Below the pieces are notes generated by a model. The model searched no databases. It had not been told where the DNA came from and worked only from the letters and a program-made list of their open reading frames with translations. A stretch of 64,000 nucleotides of DNA from Kofleriaceae bacterium (GTDB lineage Bacteria; Myxococcota_A; Polyangia; Haliangiales; Haliangiaceae): assembly GCA_013368795.1 (NCBI GenBank), contig JABFXX010000408.1, positions 32,553 to 96,552 on the forward strand, written 5' to 3'. Position numbers and translations under genes: made by a program. Below are positions 34,574 to 44,934 of this stretch, piece by piece (positions within the stretch are counted from its first letter, which is position 1; each line of letters starts with the position of its first letter).

Positions 34574-35422
34574 TCAGCGCAAACGCTGACCGGTGCCGGG
34601 CGAGTACTCGAGGATCGTCATCTCGATGTCGCCGTAGTCGGTGCGCGCGACGTTCTTGAGCGGAACGCGCCCGTCGTCGTCGCTGATCCAGATCGAGAAG
34701 TCGCGCTCGTCGCTGCCCGGGAATCGCGTGCCGTCGCGCCCGAGCTTGTACGTGTGGCCGTCGAGCCGCAGTGCCGGCAGCTCGCCGAGCTCGGTGACGA
34801 GCGTCTCCTTCGGGCCGACCGTCATCGTGACGTGCCAGAGGTAGCGGCTGCGCAGGACCTCGGCCTCGACGCGCGAGTGCTCGGGCGCTTCCCACGCGCG
34901 CAGCGCGACGAGGAACGCGTTGTAGTCCCAGACGTCGGCCATCGACACGGTCTGCGGCTCGGGCGTCGGCGCGGCATCGTTGACGTGGAAGTCGATCGGC
35001 ACGACGTTGCCGGTGCGCTCGGCGAGATGCGCCTCGGTGCGCTCGCGATCGGTGCCCTTGACCTCGAGCTCGTCGACGGACCACTCGACTGGGCGGCCGG
35101 TCGACACGTCGATCCACGACGTGAACATGTCGTCGATGTTGGCAGCGAGCTTCACGAGGCCAACCGCCTTCGCATGGCTCTGCACCGCGATCGCGCGCGT
35201 GCCGGCGACCTCCGTGACATCGCCGACCGCGAGGTCGTACGACGCGAGCTCCATCCCGCCGAGCGCGAGCCGATACGACATGCGCTCGCCCGGTGTGACG
35301 AGCGGCGCACCGTCGGGCAGTTTGGCTGGAGCGTTCGGCGACGGCTGCGCTACGCTCGGTTCGCCATGCGGTGCGCCACACGCGGAGGCGAGCGATACGA
35401 GCGTGACGGCGAGGCTGCGCAA
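34574..35422 (-). CDS. DUF3108-like lipoprotein
   Basis: Lipoprotein of 282 residues (MRSLAVTLVSLASAC, Cys15). The mature domain reads like DUF3108: GERMSYRLALGGMELASYDLAVGDV near the N-terminus, then repeating beta-strands, and an Ile/Trp-containing FSIWISDDDGRVPLKNVARTDYGDIEMTILEY near the end, the usual closing motif of that family. Function is unknown; such proteins are probably periplasmic. Its 5' end overlaps, head to head, the start chosen for the next gene on the plus strand, so either that start or mRNA overlap is unusual. Confidence 0.78.
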   Translation of the reverse strand: MRSLAVTLVSLASACGAPHGEPSVAQPSPNAPAKLPDGAPLVTPGERMSYRLALGGMELASYDLAVGDVTEVAGTRAIAVQSHAKAVGLVKLAANIDDMFTSWIDVSTGRPVEWSVDELEVKGTDRERTEAHLAERTGNVVPIDFHVNDAAPTPEPQTVSMADVWDYNAFLVALRAWEAPEHSRVEAEVLRSRYLWHVTMTVGPKETLVTELGELPALRLDGHTYKLGRDGTRFPGSDERDFSIWISDDDGRVPLKNVARTDYGDIEMTILEYSPGTGQRLR

Positions 35423-36301
35423 GCGCGCACGAGGTTAGCGCACGCGCTCGCGCTCGTCGCGCTCGTCGGTGCGTGCGATGGCACCGCGACGCCATCCGAT
35501 GCCGACCCGAACGACCTCGACGGCGACGGCATCGCGAATGCGGCCGACAACTGTCCGTATCAGCGCAACCTCGACCAGCACGACGAGGACGGCGACCGGT
35601 TCGGCGACGCGTGCGACAACTGTCCCGACATCGCCAACCCCGATCAGCTCGACACGAGCGAGATGCGCGATCAGTTTCCCGATGGCGTCGGTGATGCATG
35701 CGATCTGCGGCCCGGGCTCGCCGGCGACGAGATCCGCGCGTTCTATGGGTTCGGCTCGGCGAGCGACGGCGATGCGTGGACCGGCAGTGGCTGGACGATC
35801 GACGCCGATGCGGTGAGCGCGACGAGCGCCGCGCAGTGGGCGAGCAAGACGCACGAGCAGGGCGATGGCGTGATGATGGTCGCGCGCGTCGCGTCGCTCG
35901 CGTGGCCGTCGACGAGCGACGGTGCGCTGAGGCTCGCGATCGACGGCGACGGTGTCGAGATCGGCGCGACGTGCACGCTTCGTCAGGACACCGACGGCGA
36001 TATGCGCGACGAGCTCGTCGCGTCGGAGCTCGGCGGCGGCGCCGAGACCGTGCAGCCGATCGATCCGATCCCCGCCGACATGCCGGTGACGCTGACCGCG
36101 TGGCGGCTCATCACCGCGACCGCCGGCATTCGCCACGGCGAGGTCCGCTGCATGCTGCAGATCGAAGACGTAATGACGGGCACCTCGGTCGGGCTCGCCG
36201 ACGACGTGATCGTCGGCAACCAGGGGCTCGCCGCATCCGCTGCAACTGTGCGGATTAGTTCCTTGATCGTCTACGCGTCGCCGGGGCCGAAGAAGCCGTA
36301 A
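35366..36301 (+). CDS. Thrombospondin type 3 repeat lipoprotein
   Basis: Surface lipoprotein of 311 residues. The hydrophobic segment AHALALVALVGAC ends in a lipobox Cys. It is followed by calcium-binding thrombospondin type 3 repeats (DLDGDGIANAADNCPYQ, DEDGDRFGDACDNCPD, DGVGDACD) and a beta-sandwich C-terminal domain. The only in-frame start that precedes the signal is ATG 35366, giving a long basic N-region and a 57-base overlap with the divergent DUF3108-like gene. The start is therefore uncertain. Confidence 0.68.
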   Translation: MRCATRGGERYERDGEAAQARTRLAHALALVALVGACDGTATPSDADPNDLDGDGIANAADNCPYQRNLDQHDEDGDRFGDACDNCPDIANPDQLDTSEMRDQFPDGVGDACDLRPGLAGDEIRAFYGFGSASDGDAWTGSGWTIDADAVSATSAAQWASKTHEQGDGVMMVARVASLAWPSTSDGALRLAIDGDGVEIGATCTLRQDTDGDMRDELVASELGGGAETVQPIDPIPADMPVTLTAWRLITATAGIRHGEVRCMLQIEDVMTGTSVGLADDVIVGNQGLAASAATVRISSLIVYASPGPKKP

Positions 36302-36371
36302 GAAGGTGAAATTCTTAGGTTGGCCTTCAGTCTTTCGATCATTTGCCCCCCCTGGTAAGGTCCGCGCCACG

Positions 36372-36387
36372 CTCGTTTTTTGACGAG
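36372..36387 (+). promoter_or_regulatory. Small AT-rich hairpin in the korA leader
   Basis: Arms ctcgt / acgag flank a T-rich loop 20 bases upstream of korA. It sits in the only AT-rich stretch of the 106-base korA upstream region, so the promoter is probably here, but no clean -35/-10 pair can be assigned by eye. Confidence 0.25.
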
Positions 36388-36407
36388 ACTTTGAGGTTAA
36401 GCCAGCG

Positions 36408-38279
<1,872 letters not shown>

Positions 38280-38288
38280 AGGCAAGCC

Positions 38289-39314
38289 ATGTCGGAAGCA
38301 GTCAAGATCAAGCTCTCCAAGAAGGACCTCGAGTCCGATCAGGACGTGCGCTGGTGCCCGGGTTGCGGTGACTACGCGATCCTCGCGACGGTTCAGCGCA
38401 CGCTCGCGTCGCTCGGCGTGAAGCGCGAGAACACCGTGTTCATCTCGGGCATCGGCTGCTCGAGCCGCTTCCCGTATTACATGAACACGTACGGGTTCCA
38501 CACGATCCACGGCCGCGCGCCGGCGATCGCGTCGGGTCTGAAGATCACGCGCCCCGAGCTCGACGTGTGGGTCATCACCGGCGACGGCGACGGCCTGTCG
38601 ATCGGCGGCAACCACATGATCCACGCGCTCCGGCGCAACATGGATCTCAAGATCCTGCTGTTCAACAACCAGATCTACGGCCTGACGAAGGGCCAGTACT
38701 CGCCGACGTCGCAGATGGGTACGCGCGCGCCGTCGACGCCGACGGGCTCGGTCGATCACCCGCTCAATCCGATCGCGCTCGCGCTCGGTGCCGGTGCGAC
38801 GTTCATCGCGCGCGCCGCCGATACGGACGCGAAGCTGATGGGCAAGATCCTCGACGAGGCCTACCGCCACAAGGGCGCGGTCTTCATCGAGATGCTGCAG
38901 AACTGCCCCGTCTTCAATGACGGCGTGTGGGAAGGCGTCAAGGACGACCCCGCCGGCAAACAGATCCAGCTCGTCGAGGGCAAGCCGCTCGTGTTCGCGA
39001 ATGGCACGAAGGGCATCAAGCTCGGCGCTGGCCTCGTCCCCGAGATCGTCGATGTCGTCGACGGCAACACGTCGGAGCTGCTCGTCCACACCGAGCGCGG
39101 CTCGACGCTGTACGCGAACCTCCTCTCGCAGCTCGTGCAGCCGGACTTCCCGATGCCGATGGGCGTGCTCTATCGCCAGGAGAAGGCGACGTACGAGCAG
39201 CTCGCGAACAGCCAGGTCTCCGAGGCGATCGAGAAGCAAGGCCAGGGCGATCTGAACAAGCTCATGTACTCGGGGATGGTGTGGGAAGTCGGCGCGGACG
39301 GCACGCGGCACTAG
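38289..39314 (+). CDS. korB: 2-oxoacid:ferredoxin oxidoreductase, beta subunit
   Basis: Thiamine-diphosphate-binding beta subunit of 341 residues. The Cys-rich CPGCGDYAIL (about 23-32) and GIGCSSRFPYYMNTYGFHTIHGRA are the family signatures. The ThDP motif is GDGDGLSIGGNH (about 97-108) ending in FNNQIYGLTKGQYSPTS. It carries few cysteines otherwise, so the Fe-S content is minimal, as in KorB-type enzymes. It follows korA with a nine-base gap and its 3' end overlaps the next gene by 34 bases. Electrons would go to a ferredoxin encoded elsewhere. Confidence 0.95.
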   Translation: MSEAVKIKLSKKDLESDQDVRWCPGCGDYAILATVQRTLASLGVKRENTVFISGIGCSSRFPYYMNTYGFHTIHGRAPAIASGLKITRPELDVWVITGDGDGLSIGGNHMIHALRRNMDLKILLFNNQIYGLTKGQYSPTSQMGTRAPSTPTGSVDHPLNPIALALGAGATFIARAADTDAKLMGKILDEAYRHKGAVFIEMLQNCPVFNDGVWEGVKDDPAGKQIQLVEGKPLVFANGTKGIKLGAGLVPEIVDVVDGNTSELLVHTERGSTLYANLLSQLVQPDFPMPMGVLYRQEKATYEQLANSQVSEAIEKQGQGDLNKLMYSGMVWEVGADGTRH

Positions 39315-40738
39315 CGGCCGCGGTCGCCGGCGCACTCGCGGCCGGTAGCTGTGCCGCCGGTGCGCCTCCCTGGTTCGCCAAGGGGGACAGCTGGACCGTC
39401 CCGCTGGTCGGTCCGCTCGAGGACGGGCTCCTGCTCGTCCCCGCGCTGGTCAACGGCCACGGCCCCTACGTGTTCGCGATCGATCCCGACGCGCAGGTGT
39501 CGATCGTCGACCAGGAGGTCGCGACCGAAGCCGACGCGCGCCCCGGCGAGGGGCCGCATCTCCTCGACGAGACCGATCGCCAGCAGACGCGCTTCTACGC
39601 CGAGATCCTCGAGTGGAACCTCGGCACGCTGACGATCAGGCAGCGGCCGGCGCAGCTCGTGCCGGCACACACGTTCGACGCGGGCGGCCGGCGCATTCAC
39701 GGCGTGATCGGCCGCGACATCATCGCCGATTCGCTCGTGTTCAGCTTCGACCGCGATCTCGGCGTCATCACGATCGCGACCCAGAAGTCCGCGAAGGTGC
39801 CGCCGAACGCGATCCCGCTGAAGTACGAGCCGCTGTATAGCCGGATCGAGAACGTCGAGGTGCTGCCGATCTCGCGGCGCCTCGTCAAGGCGAACATCAA
39901 CGGCGTCCCCGCCGAGCTGCATCTCGATCTCGGCGCGTCGCCGAGCCAGCTGCGCTATCGCTCGTGGACGAAGGCCAAGCTCGCCGAGTCGGAGCTGCAG
40001 CTCTTGCTCGCCGACGAGGTCGGCATGACTCGCAACATCACGAAGGAAGGTGTCGCCGAGACCGTGACCGCAGGCGGCGCGACGTCGACGAAAGTCCCGT
40101 TCGTGCCGTACGACGATCGCCGGTGGCCCGATCAGGATCTCGAGGGCACGCTCGGCCTGTCGTTCTTCAAGCCGTACTCGGTGATGGTCAACTGGGACAA
40201 GGAGACGTACTACCTGAGCCCGCGCAGGGACGTCCTCTCGACGCTGCAAGCGCGCCTCGGGCGGTGGCAGTCCAAGCGGCTTGCCGCGTGCGCGGTCCCG
40301 GGCTGCGTGAAGGTCACGATGATCGATCCGATGGCGGGCAGGCCAGCCGATCAGATGCCCGAGAAGCACCCCGGCGTCGTGATCACGTTCGTCCGCGATC
40401 CCAATGCGCAGGATGTCGCGCTCGAGGTGCTCGTCGCCGCGACGCCGCCGCCGGGCAAGCCCGCGGTGAAGTGGCTCGTCGCGAACCTGCCGGCCGACGT
40501 CGAGCGCGCGATGGTGCACGTCTCGGCGGACTATCTCGACGCGACGCTGACGACGCTCGACATGAGCCTGTTCCCGCGCGAGTGCCCGGCGCAGGGTGGC
40601 TGCGTCGACATGGTCCTGCCACCGCAAGAGCTCGATCCGAAGATCCTTGCCAAGTCGCCCGAGCCCGCTGCCAGCGAGCCGGCGGCCGCGCCGCCCGAGC
40701 CCGCGCCCGCACCGACGGAAACACCGCCGGGCCAATAG
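39281..40738 (+). CDS. Retropepsin-like aspartyl-protease-fold lipoprotein
   Basis: Lipoprotein of 485 residues from GTG 39281 (VGSRRGRHAALAAAVAGALAAGSC). Two aspartyl-protease-like lobes are visible: one around FAIDPDAQVSIVD and GVIGRDIIADSLVFSFDRDLGVITI, and another around AELHLDLGASPSQLRYR and GTLGLSFFKPYSVMVNWD. The normal Asp-Thr/Ser-Gly triads are altered (DPD and DLG), so catalytic activity is uncertain and a binding role is possible. The C-terminus is a Pro/Ala/Glu-rich tail. The 34-base overlap with korB suggests coupled translation, although the functional relation is unclear. Confidence 0.72.
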   Translation: MGSRRGRHAALAAAVAGALAAGSCAAGAPPWFAKGDSWTVPLVGPLEDGLLLVPALVNGHGPYVFAIDPDAQVSIVDQEVATEADARPGEGPHLLDETDRQQTRFYAEILEWNLGTLTIRQRPAQLVPAHTFDAGGRRIHGVIGRDIIADSLVFSFDRDLGVITIATQKSAKVPPNAIPLKYEPLYSRIENVEVLPISRRLVKANINGVPAELHLDLGASPSQLRYRSWTKAKLAESELQLLLADEVGMTRNITKEGVAETVTAGGATSTKVPFVPYDDRRWPDQDLEGTLGLSFFKPYSVMVNWDKETYYLSPRRDVLSTLQARLGRWQSKRLAACAVPGCVKVTMIDPMAGRPADQMPEKHPGVVITFVRDPNAQDVALEVLVAATPPPGKPAVKWLVANLPADVERAMVHVSADYLDATLTTLDMSLFPRECPAQGGCVDMVLPPQELDPKILAKSPEPAASEPAAAPPEPAPAPTETPPGQ

Positions 40739-40776
40739 CTTGACGGCACTGCCAAACCGAGGAAGATCTGCGTCTC

Positions 40777-41396
<620 letters not shown>

Positions 41397-41400
<4 letters not shown>

Positions 41401-42299
41401 GGCGCGCGCTCGCGATCGGTCTCGTCGCCGCGCTCGCGGCGTGCGGGAAGGGCGACAAGGCGGACAAGGGCGGGTCGGCGGCGCCACCGGTCGATCAAGC
41501 GTGCGCCACCAAGCGCGCTGCACTGAAGAAGCAGTTCGAGGACACGGCCGCCACGCTGAAGGCGTCGCCGCTGCACGAGACGGAGCTGCAGGGCGCCACC
41601 GACCTGCACGCCGGTCGCGAGAACCTCGTCGCGATCGCGGAGGGCACGCCGATCGATCCGCGCGGCCTCAAGATCGTCATGATCGGCAAGACCGGCGGCA
41701 TGCTGCTGACGCGCGGCGCGCTGATCGATCTCAGCTGGGACCCTCAGGCGGATCCGAATGCCGAGCAGGCGGCGCTGCCGGGCGAGGTGATTCCCGACGA
41801 GCCGGTCGTCCTGTGGATCGCGTCGGACGTGCCGCGCGCCGTCGCGATGAACATGCTGCGCCTCGCGCAGAAGGATCGCCTCGGCAAGCTCCGCGTCGCG
41901 TATCGCCTGAAGTCAGACGCCGCGCCCGCGCGCACCGAGCCGATCGATCTCGGCGAGGTCATCGACGGCGCCGTGAAGGAAGCGACGCGCGCGTGCCCCG
42001 AGTTCGCGGCGAACCTCGCGCAGCTCGCGAAGGACGGCAAGTTCGACGCGGACCTCGTCGGCAAGCTCGCGACCGCCGTCGACAGCTGCAAGTGCGACTT
42101 CGATCCGAAGCCGCTCGAGCCGGTCGCGACCGCGCTCCAGCAGCCCGCGGTGACGTTCGTGCCGGTGATGTTCGGCGAGACCGGCGCGGCGCCCGTCGAA
42201 GAAGGCGCCACGTGGGCCGATGCCGGACCGGCGTTCGCGCAGCTCGCGACCAAGGGGCCGATCCAGTTCAAGACCCCGCCAGCGCCGCCGGCGAAGTAG
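41397..42299 (+). CDS. Lipoprotein of unknown function
   Basis: Lipoprotein of 300 residues ([16 protein letters not shown], Cys16) with a Lys/Gly/Ala linker and an alpha/beta mature domain with repeated hydrophobic strands ([45 protein letters not shown]). Two Cys near the C-terminus (DSCKCDFD) could form a disulfide or bind metal. No family recognised. It overlaps the SEC-C gene by four bases and abuts the stop of the convergent amine-oxidase-like gene with no spacing, so it ends the korAB transcript. Confidence 0.72.
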
Positions 42300-43106
42300 T
42301 TACTTGCCGAAGCCTTCGACGCGGATCCACGGACCCGCGGTGTACGGGAACGACTGGTCGAAGTGGACGTGCGCGACGTACCACAGCGACACGTCCTCGC
42401 CGTCGAGATCCTCGGCGCCGACGTAGGCGGCCGGGAACGGCTGCGAGCCCGCCGCGCTGCGCGGCGAGAACGGCGCCCACTCGCCGTCGTGGTAGCGGAT
42501 CGCGAACATCTCGGCGTCGTCCCAGCTGTGCGGGCGCACGTTGATCGACGCGCGCGAGCCGAAGTCGACCTGGCGCCACACGTTGCCGTGCTCGTCGGCC
42601 TCGCCCGAGTACGGGAACCAGCCCTCGTGCTCGACGCGCTGCCAGCGTCCGTCCTCGAACCGCTCGAACGCATCTTCCTTCGCGCCGTCGAGATCGAAGT
42701 CGAAGCGGAAGTGCGGGTGATACGTGTGCTGATCGTGGACGCCCGGTCCGAAGATCGTCAGCCACGGGCACATGCGGCCGTCGTCGTGGAACCGCCACAG
42801 CTGCGTGTACTGATACGGACCCGTCGCGAACGTCGCCGACAGCTCGACGCCGCCGCGGAACGATTGCACGCGAACCGGACCCTGCAGCGTGCGCGTGCCG
42901 AGCGGCGTCCACCACGGACCGTGCACCTCGGTCGAGTCGCTCTCGACGTCGAGCGTCTCGCGCTGGTGATCGACGGTGACGTACGGCAGCGAGCCCTCCC
43001 AGAGGACACGCTTACCCTTGTAGTCGGCGAGGTAGACCATGATCCCGGCCGACTCGGTGAGCCGCCAGTGGAACTTCCAGTTCGCTTCTTCGATGACGTT
43101 GCTCAT
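42300..43106 (-). CDS. Copper amine oxidase-like protein, C-terminal half
   Basis: Protein of 268 residues resembling the catalytic beta-sandwich domain of copper amine oxidases. It opens with NWKFHWRLTESAGIMVYLADYKGKRVLWEGSLPYVTV, and has the metal-site-like HDQHTYHPHFRFDFDLDG and a closing LWYVAHVHFDQSFPYTAGPW. The cofactor-forming Tyr would be in GPYQYTQLWRFHDDG, but the conserved Asn before it and the acidic residue after it are replaced, so topaquinone formation is doubtful. It is much shorter than a full enzyme. It is coupled (TGATG) to the upstream gene, which resembles the N2/N3 domains. The two halves are in different frames. Confidence 0.62.
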   Translation of the reverse strand: MSNVIEEANWKFHWRLTESAGIMVYLADYKGKRVLWEGSLPYVTVDHQRETLDVESDSTEVHGPWWTPLGTRTLQGPVRVQSFRGGVELSATFATGPYQYTQLWRFHDDGRMCPWLTIFGPGVHDQHTYHPHFRFDFDLDGAKEDAFERFEDGRWQRVEHEGWFPYSGEADEHGNVWRQVDFGSRASINVRPHSWDDAEMFAIRYHDGEWAPFSPRSAAGSQPFPAAYVGAEDLDGEDVSLWYVAHVHFDQSFPYTAGPWIRVEGFGK

Positions 43107-43771
43107 CACCACAGCTCCGCCGGGACCACCTGGGTCACCTGTTGATCGATGAGGTCGACGACCGCGATCAGCGATGCGTGACCGCCGCCGCGCCCGAAGA
43201 TGACCGCGGCCGAGCGGCGCGTGTAGGCCAGCTCGGCTGCCGTGCGTCCCCAGTAGTGCATGACCGACTGCGCGGCGTCGCCCATCTCGAGCTTCTCGCG
43301 CACGCGATCGTCGGTGAGCGCGACCGAGATCGCGATCGCTTCCTCGTCGCGCGACAGCATCGGCTGGCCCTTGTTGAGCTCGAGGTGCGCGACGACACCG
43401 GCGTCGAGATCGACGCACGCGTCGACCGCGCGATCGGCGGCGTAGTCGTATGCGACGACGCGTGCGAGGCGATGGCCGGCCATCCAATGCGGCGGCTTGA
43501 CGACGAGCGGCTCGGTGCAGATGACGCGATAGCGCCCGACCTTCGCCATCGACGCGACTCGGCGATCTTCGATCAGCGTGCGGAGCGCATCGGCGGTCTC
43601 GCCGGGCGTCAGCGGATCGAACAGCGCGGGATCGGCGAAGGCGACGTCGTCGGCGACTCGCTTGCCCTTCGGTGCGACCTTGCCGTTCGTTGCCTTCTTC
43701 GCCGCAGCCGGCTTGGCTTTCGCTTTGGTCTTCGCCGGTTTGGCTTTGACCTTGGTCTTCGACGCAGCCAT
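43106..43771 (-). CDS. Copper amine oxidase N2/N3-like protein with Lys/Ala-rich tail
   Basis: Protein of 221 residues. The first ~38 residues are a Lys/Ala/Pro-rich, histone H1-like tail (MAASKTKVKAKPAKTKAKAK...). The remainder resembles the N-terminal domains of copper amine oxidases: DPLTPGETADALRTLIEDRRV, RYRVICTEP, RLARVVAYDYAADRAVDACVDLDAGVVAHLELNKGQPMLSRDEEAIAISVALTDDRVREKLE, where KGQP-L-x-x-EE and DxRVRE are typical. It directly precedes, and overlaps by one base, the C-terminal-like gene, so the pair could assemble into one two-chain protein. A palindrome and an AT-rich promoter-like stretch lie just upstream. Confidence 0.62.
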   Translation of the reverse strand: MAASKTKVKAKPAKTKAKAKPAAAKKATNGKVAPKGKRVADDVAFADPALFDPLTPGETADALRTLIEDRRVASMAKVGRYRVICTEPLVVKPPHWMAGHRLARVVAYDYAADRAVDACVDLDAGVVAHLELNKGQPMLSRDEEAIAISVALTDDRVREKLEMGDAAQSVMHYWGRTAAELAYTRRSAAVIFGRGGGHASLIAVVDLIDQQVTQVVPAELW

Positions 43772-43784
43772 GGCGCGGACTATA

Positions 43785-43797
43785 TACGCAATGCGTA
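43785..43797. promoter_or_regulatory. TACGCA-a-TGCGTA palindrome near the amine-oxidase-like operon start
   Basis: A perfect six-base inverted repeat around one base lies 14-26 bases upstream of ATG 43771, overlapping the AT-rich sequence tatata. This is a good position for a repressor at the promoter. The AT-rich stretch continues towards the divergent gene at 43861, so it could also act there. Confidence 0.4.
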
Positions 43798-43860
43798 AAT
43801 CTATGAAACGACAGTGCGTTTTTGTTAGATCGCCGAGCGGGGTCGGGCGTTGGATTCAGC

Positions 43861-44934
43861 ATGCGCCTCCTCTTCGCGTCCCTTCTGTTCTCGGCAGCGT
43901 GCTCGAGCGCCTACGCCGATCAGGTTGCGAGCCCTCAGCCGCCCGGTCCGCGCATCGCGATCGCGATCGCACCGGATCGGACGCGAGCACCCTACGACGT
44001 TCAAGTGATCACCGAGGGCGGCGAGGTCGCGCCAACCTACGCGCTGCGCGATCGGTTCTACGTCCAGGGGATGGCGAACGAGCGCTACACGATCAAGGTC
44101 ACGAACCCGACCGCGCGCCGGGTCGAGGCGGTCGTCACCGTCGATGGTCTCGATGTCGTCGACGGCGAGGCGGGCGACCTGCGCAAGCGCGGCTACATCG
44201 TGCCGGCGTATGGCGAGGTCAACATCGAGGGCTTCCGCACGTCGCTCGCCGACGTCGCGACGTTCCGGTTCTCGTCGGTCGATGACTCGTACGCAGGCAA
44301 GAAGGGCAAGGCGCGCAACGTCGGCGTGATCGCCGTCGCGATCTTCGAGGAGGCTGCGCCGCCGCCCGACCAGCAGATCGTCCAGCCCGACATCGCGCGG
44401 CGTGGCCACGACTACCGCATGGATCTCGACGAGGCGCAGGACGCAGGCCCCGCACCGGGCGCCGCTCGCGACCGCGCGCCGGCGAGGGAGTACGCGAAGG
44501 GCGAAGGCCGCGCGGAGAAGGCTCCCGCGACCGCTCCCGCGCCGACCGGCGGTGACTACGGCGGTCGCGTCGGTGGTGAGGGCACTGCGAGCCGAGCTCC
44601 CGCGCGCATCATGCCGCGTCCGCCGCCGCCGCCGAACGATGACTACGTCGGCGACGGGGACTACGAGGCGCCGCGCACGACGGTCGCGCCGCCCACGAAC
44701 CGCCCGGGCCTCGGCACCGAGTTCGGCGAGTCGCGCTACTCGGCCGCGAGCTACACGCGCTTCGTGCGCTCGGCCAGTCGCCCGATCGCGATCGCCGAGC
44801 TCCGCTACAACGACGTGTCCGGGCTCGCCGCGCTCGGCATCCCGGTCGCGCCGATGCCCGACGAGGGCGAGATCATGATGCGCGAGACCGCCGATCCGTT
44901 CCCCGGCGACCACTTCGCGCGCCCGGTGCGCTAA
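43861..44934 (+). CDS. Secreted protein with Pro/Ala-rich linker, unknown function
   Basis: Protein of 357 residues with signal MRLLFASLLFSAACSSAYA. The N-terminal half is a beta-sandwich-like region (GPRIAIAIAPDRTRAPYDVQVI...YTIKVTNPTARRVEAVVTVDGLDVVDGE...GFRTSLADVATFRF). From about residue 170 there is a long Pro/Ala/Gly/Asp-rich linker with PPPPPNDDY, and the C-terminus is short and basic-acidic. It may be an envelope protein presented on a flexible stalk. The Cys in FSAACS could make it a lipoprotein. Confidence 0.68.
   Translation: MRLLFASLLFSAACSSAYADQVASPQPPGPRIAIAIAPDRTRAPYDVQVITEGGEVAPTYALRDRFYVQGMANERYTIKVTNPTARRVEAVVTVDGLDVVDGEAGDLRKRGYIVPAYGEVNIEGFRTSLADVATFRFSSVDDSYAGKKGKARNVGVIAVAIFEEAAPPPDQQIVQPDIARRGHDYRMDLDEAQDAGPAPGAARDRAPAREYAKGEGRAEKAPATAPAPTGGDYGGRVGGEGTASRAPARIMPRPPPPPNDDYVGDGDYEAPRTTVAPPTNRPGLGTEFGESRYSAASYTRFVRSASRPIAIAELRYNDVSGLAALGIPVAPMPDEGEIMMRETADPFPGDHFARPVR

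Noticed and set aside
42300..43771. A single frameshifted amine oxidase gene
   Set aside because: Each half has its own start and the junction is a natural TGATG overlap; the two-gene reading is simpler, though an ancestral split by frameshift cannot be excluded.
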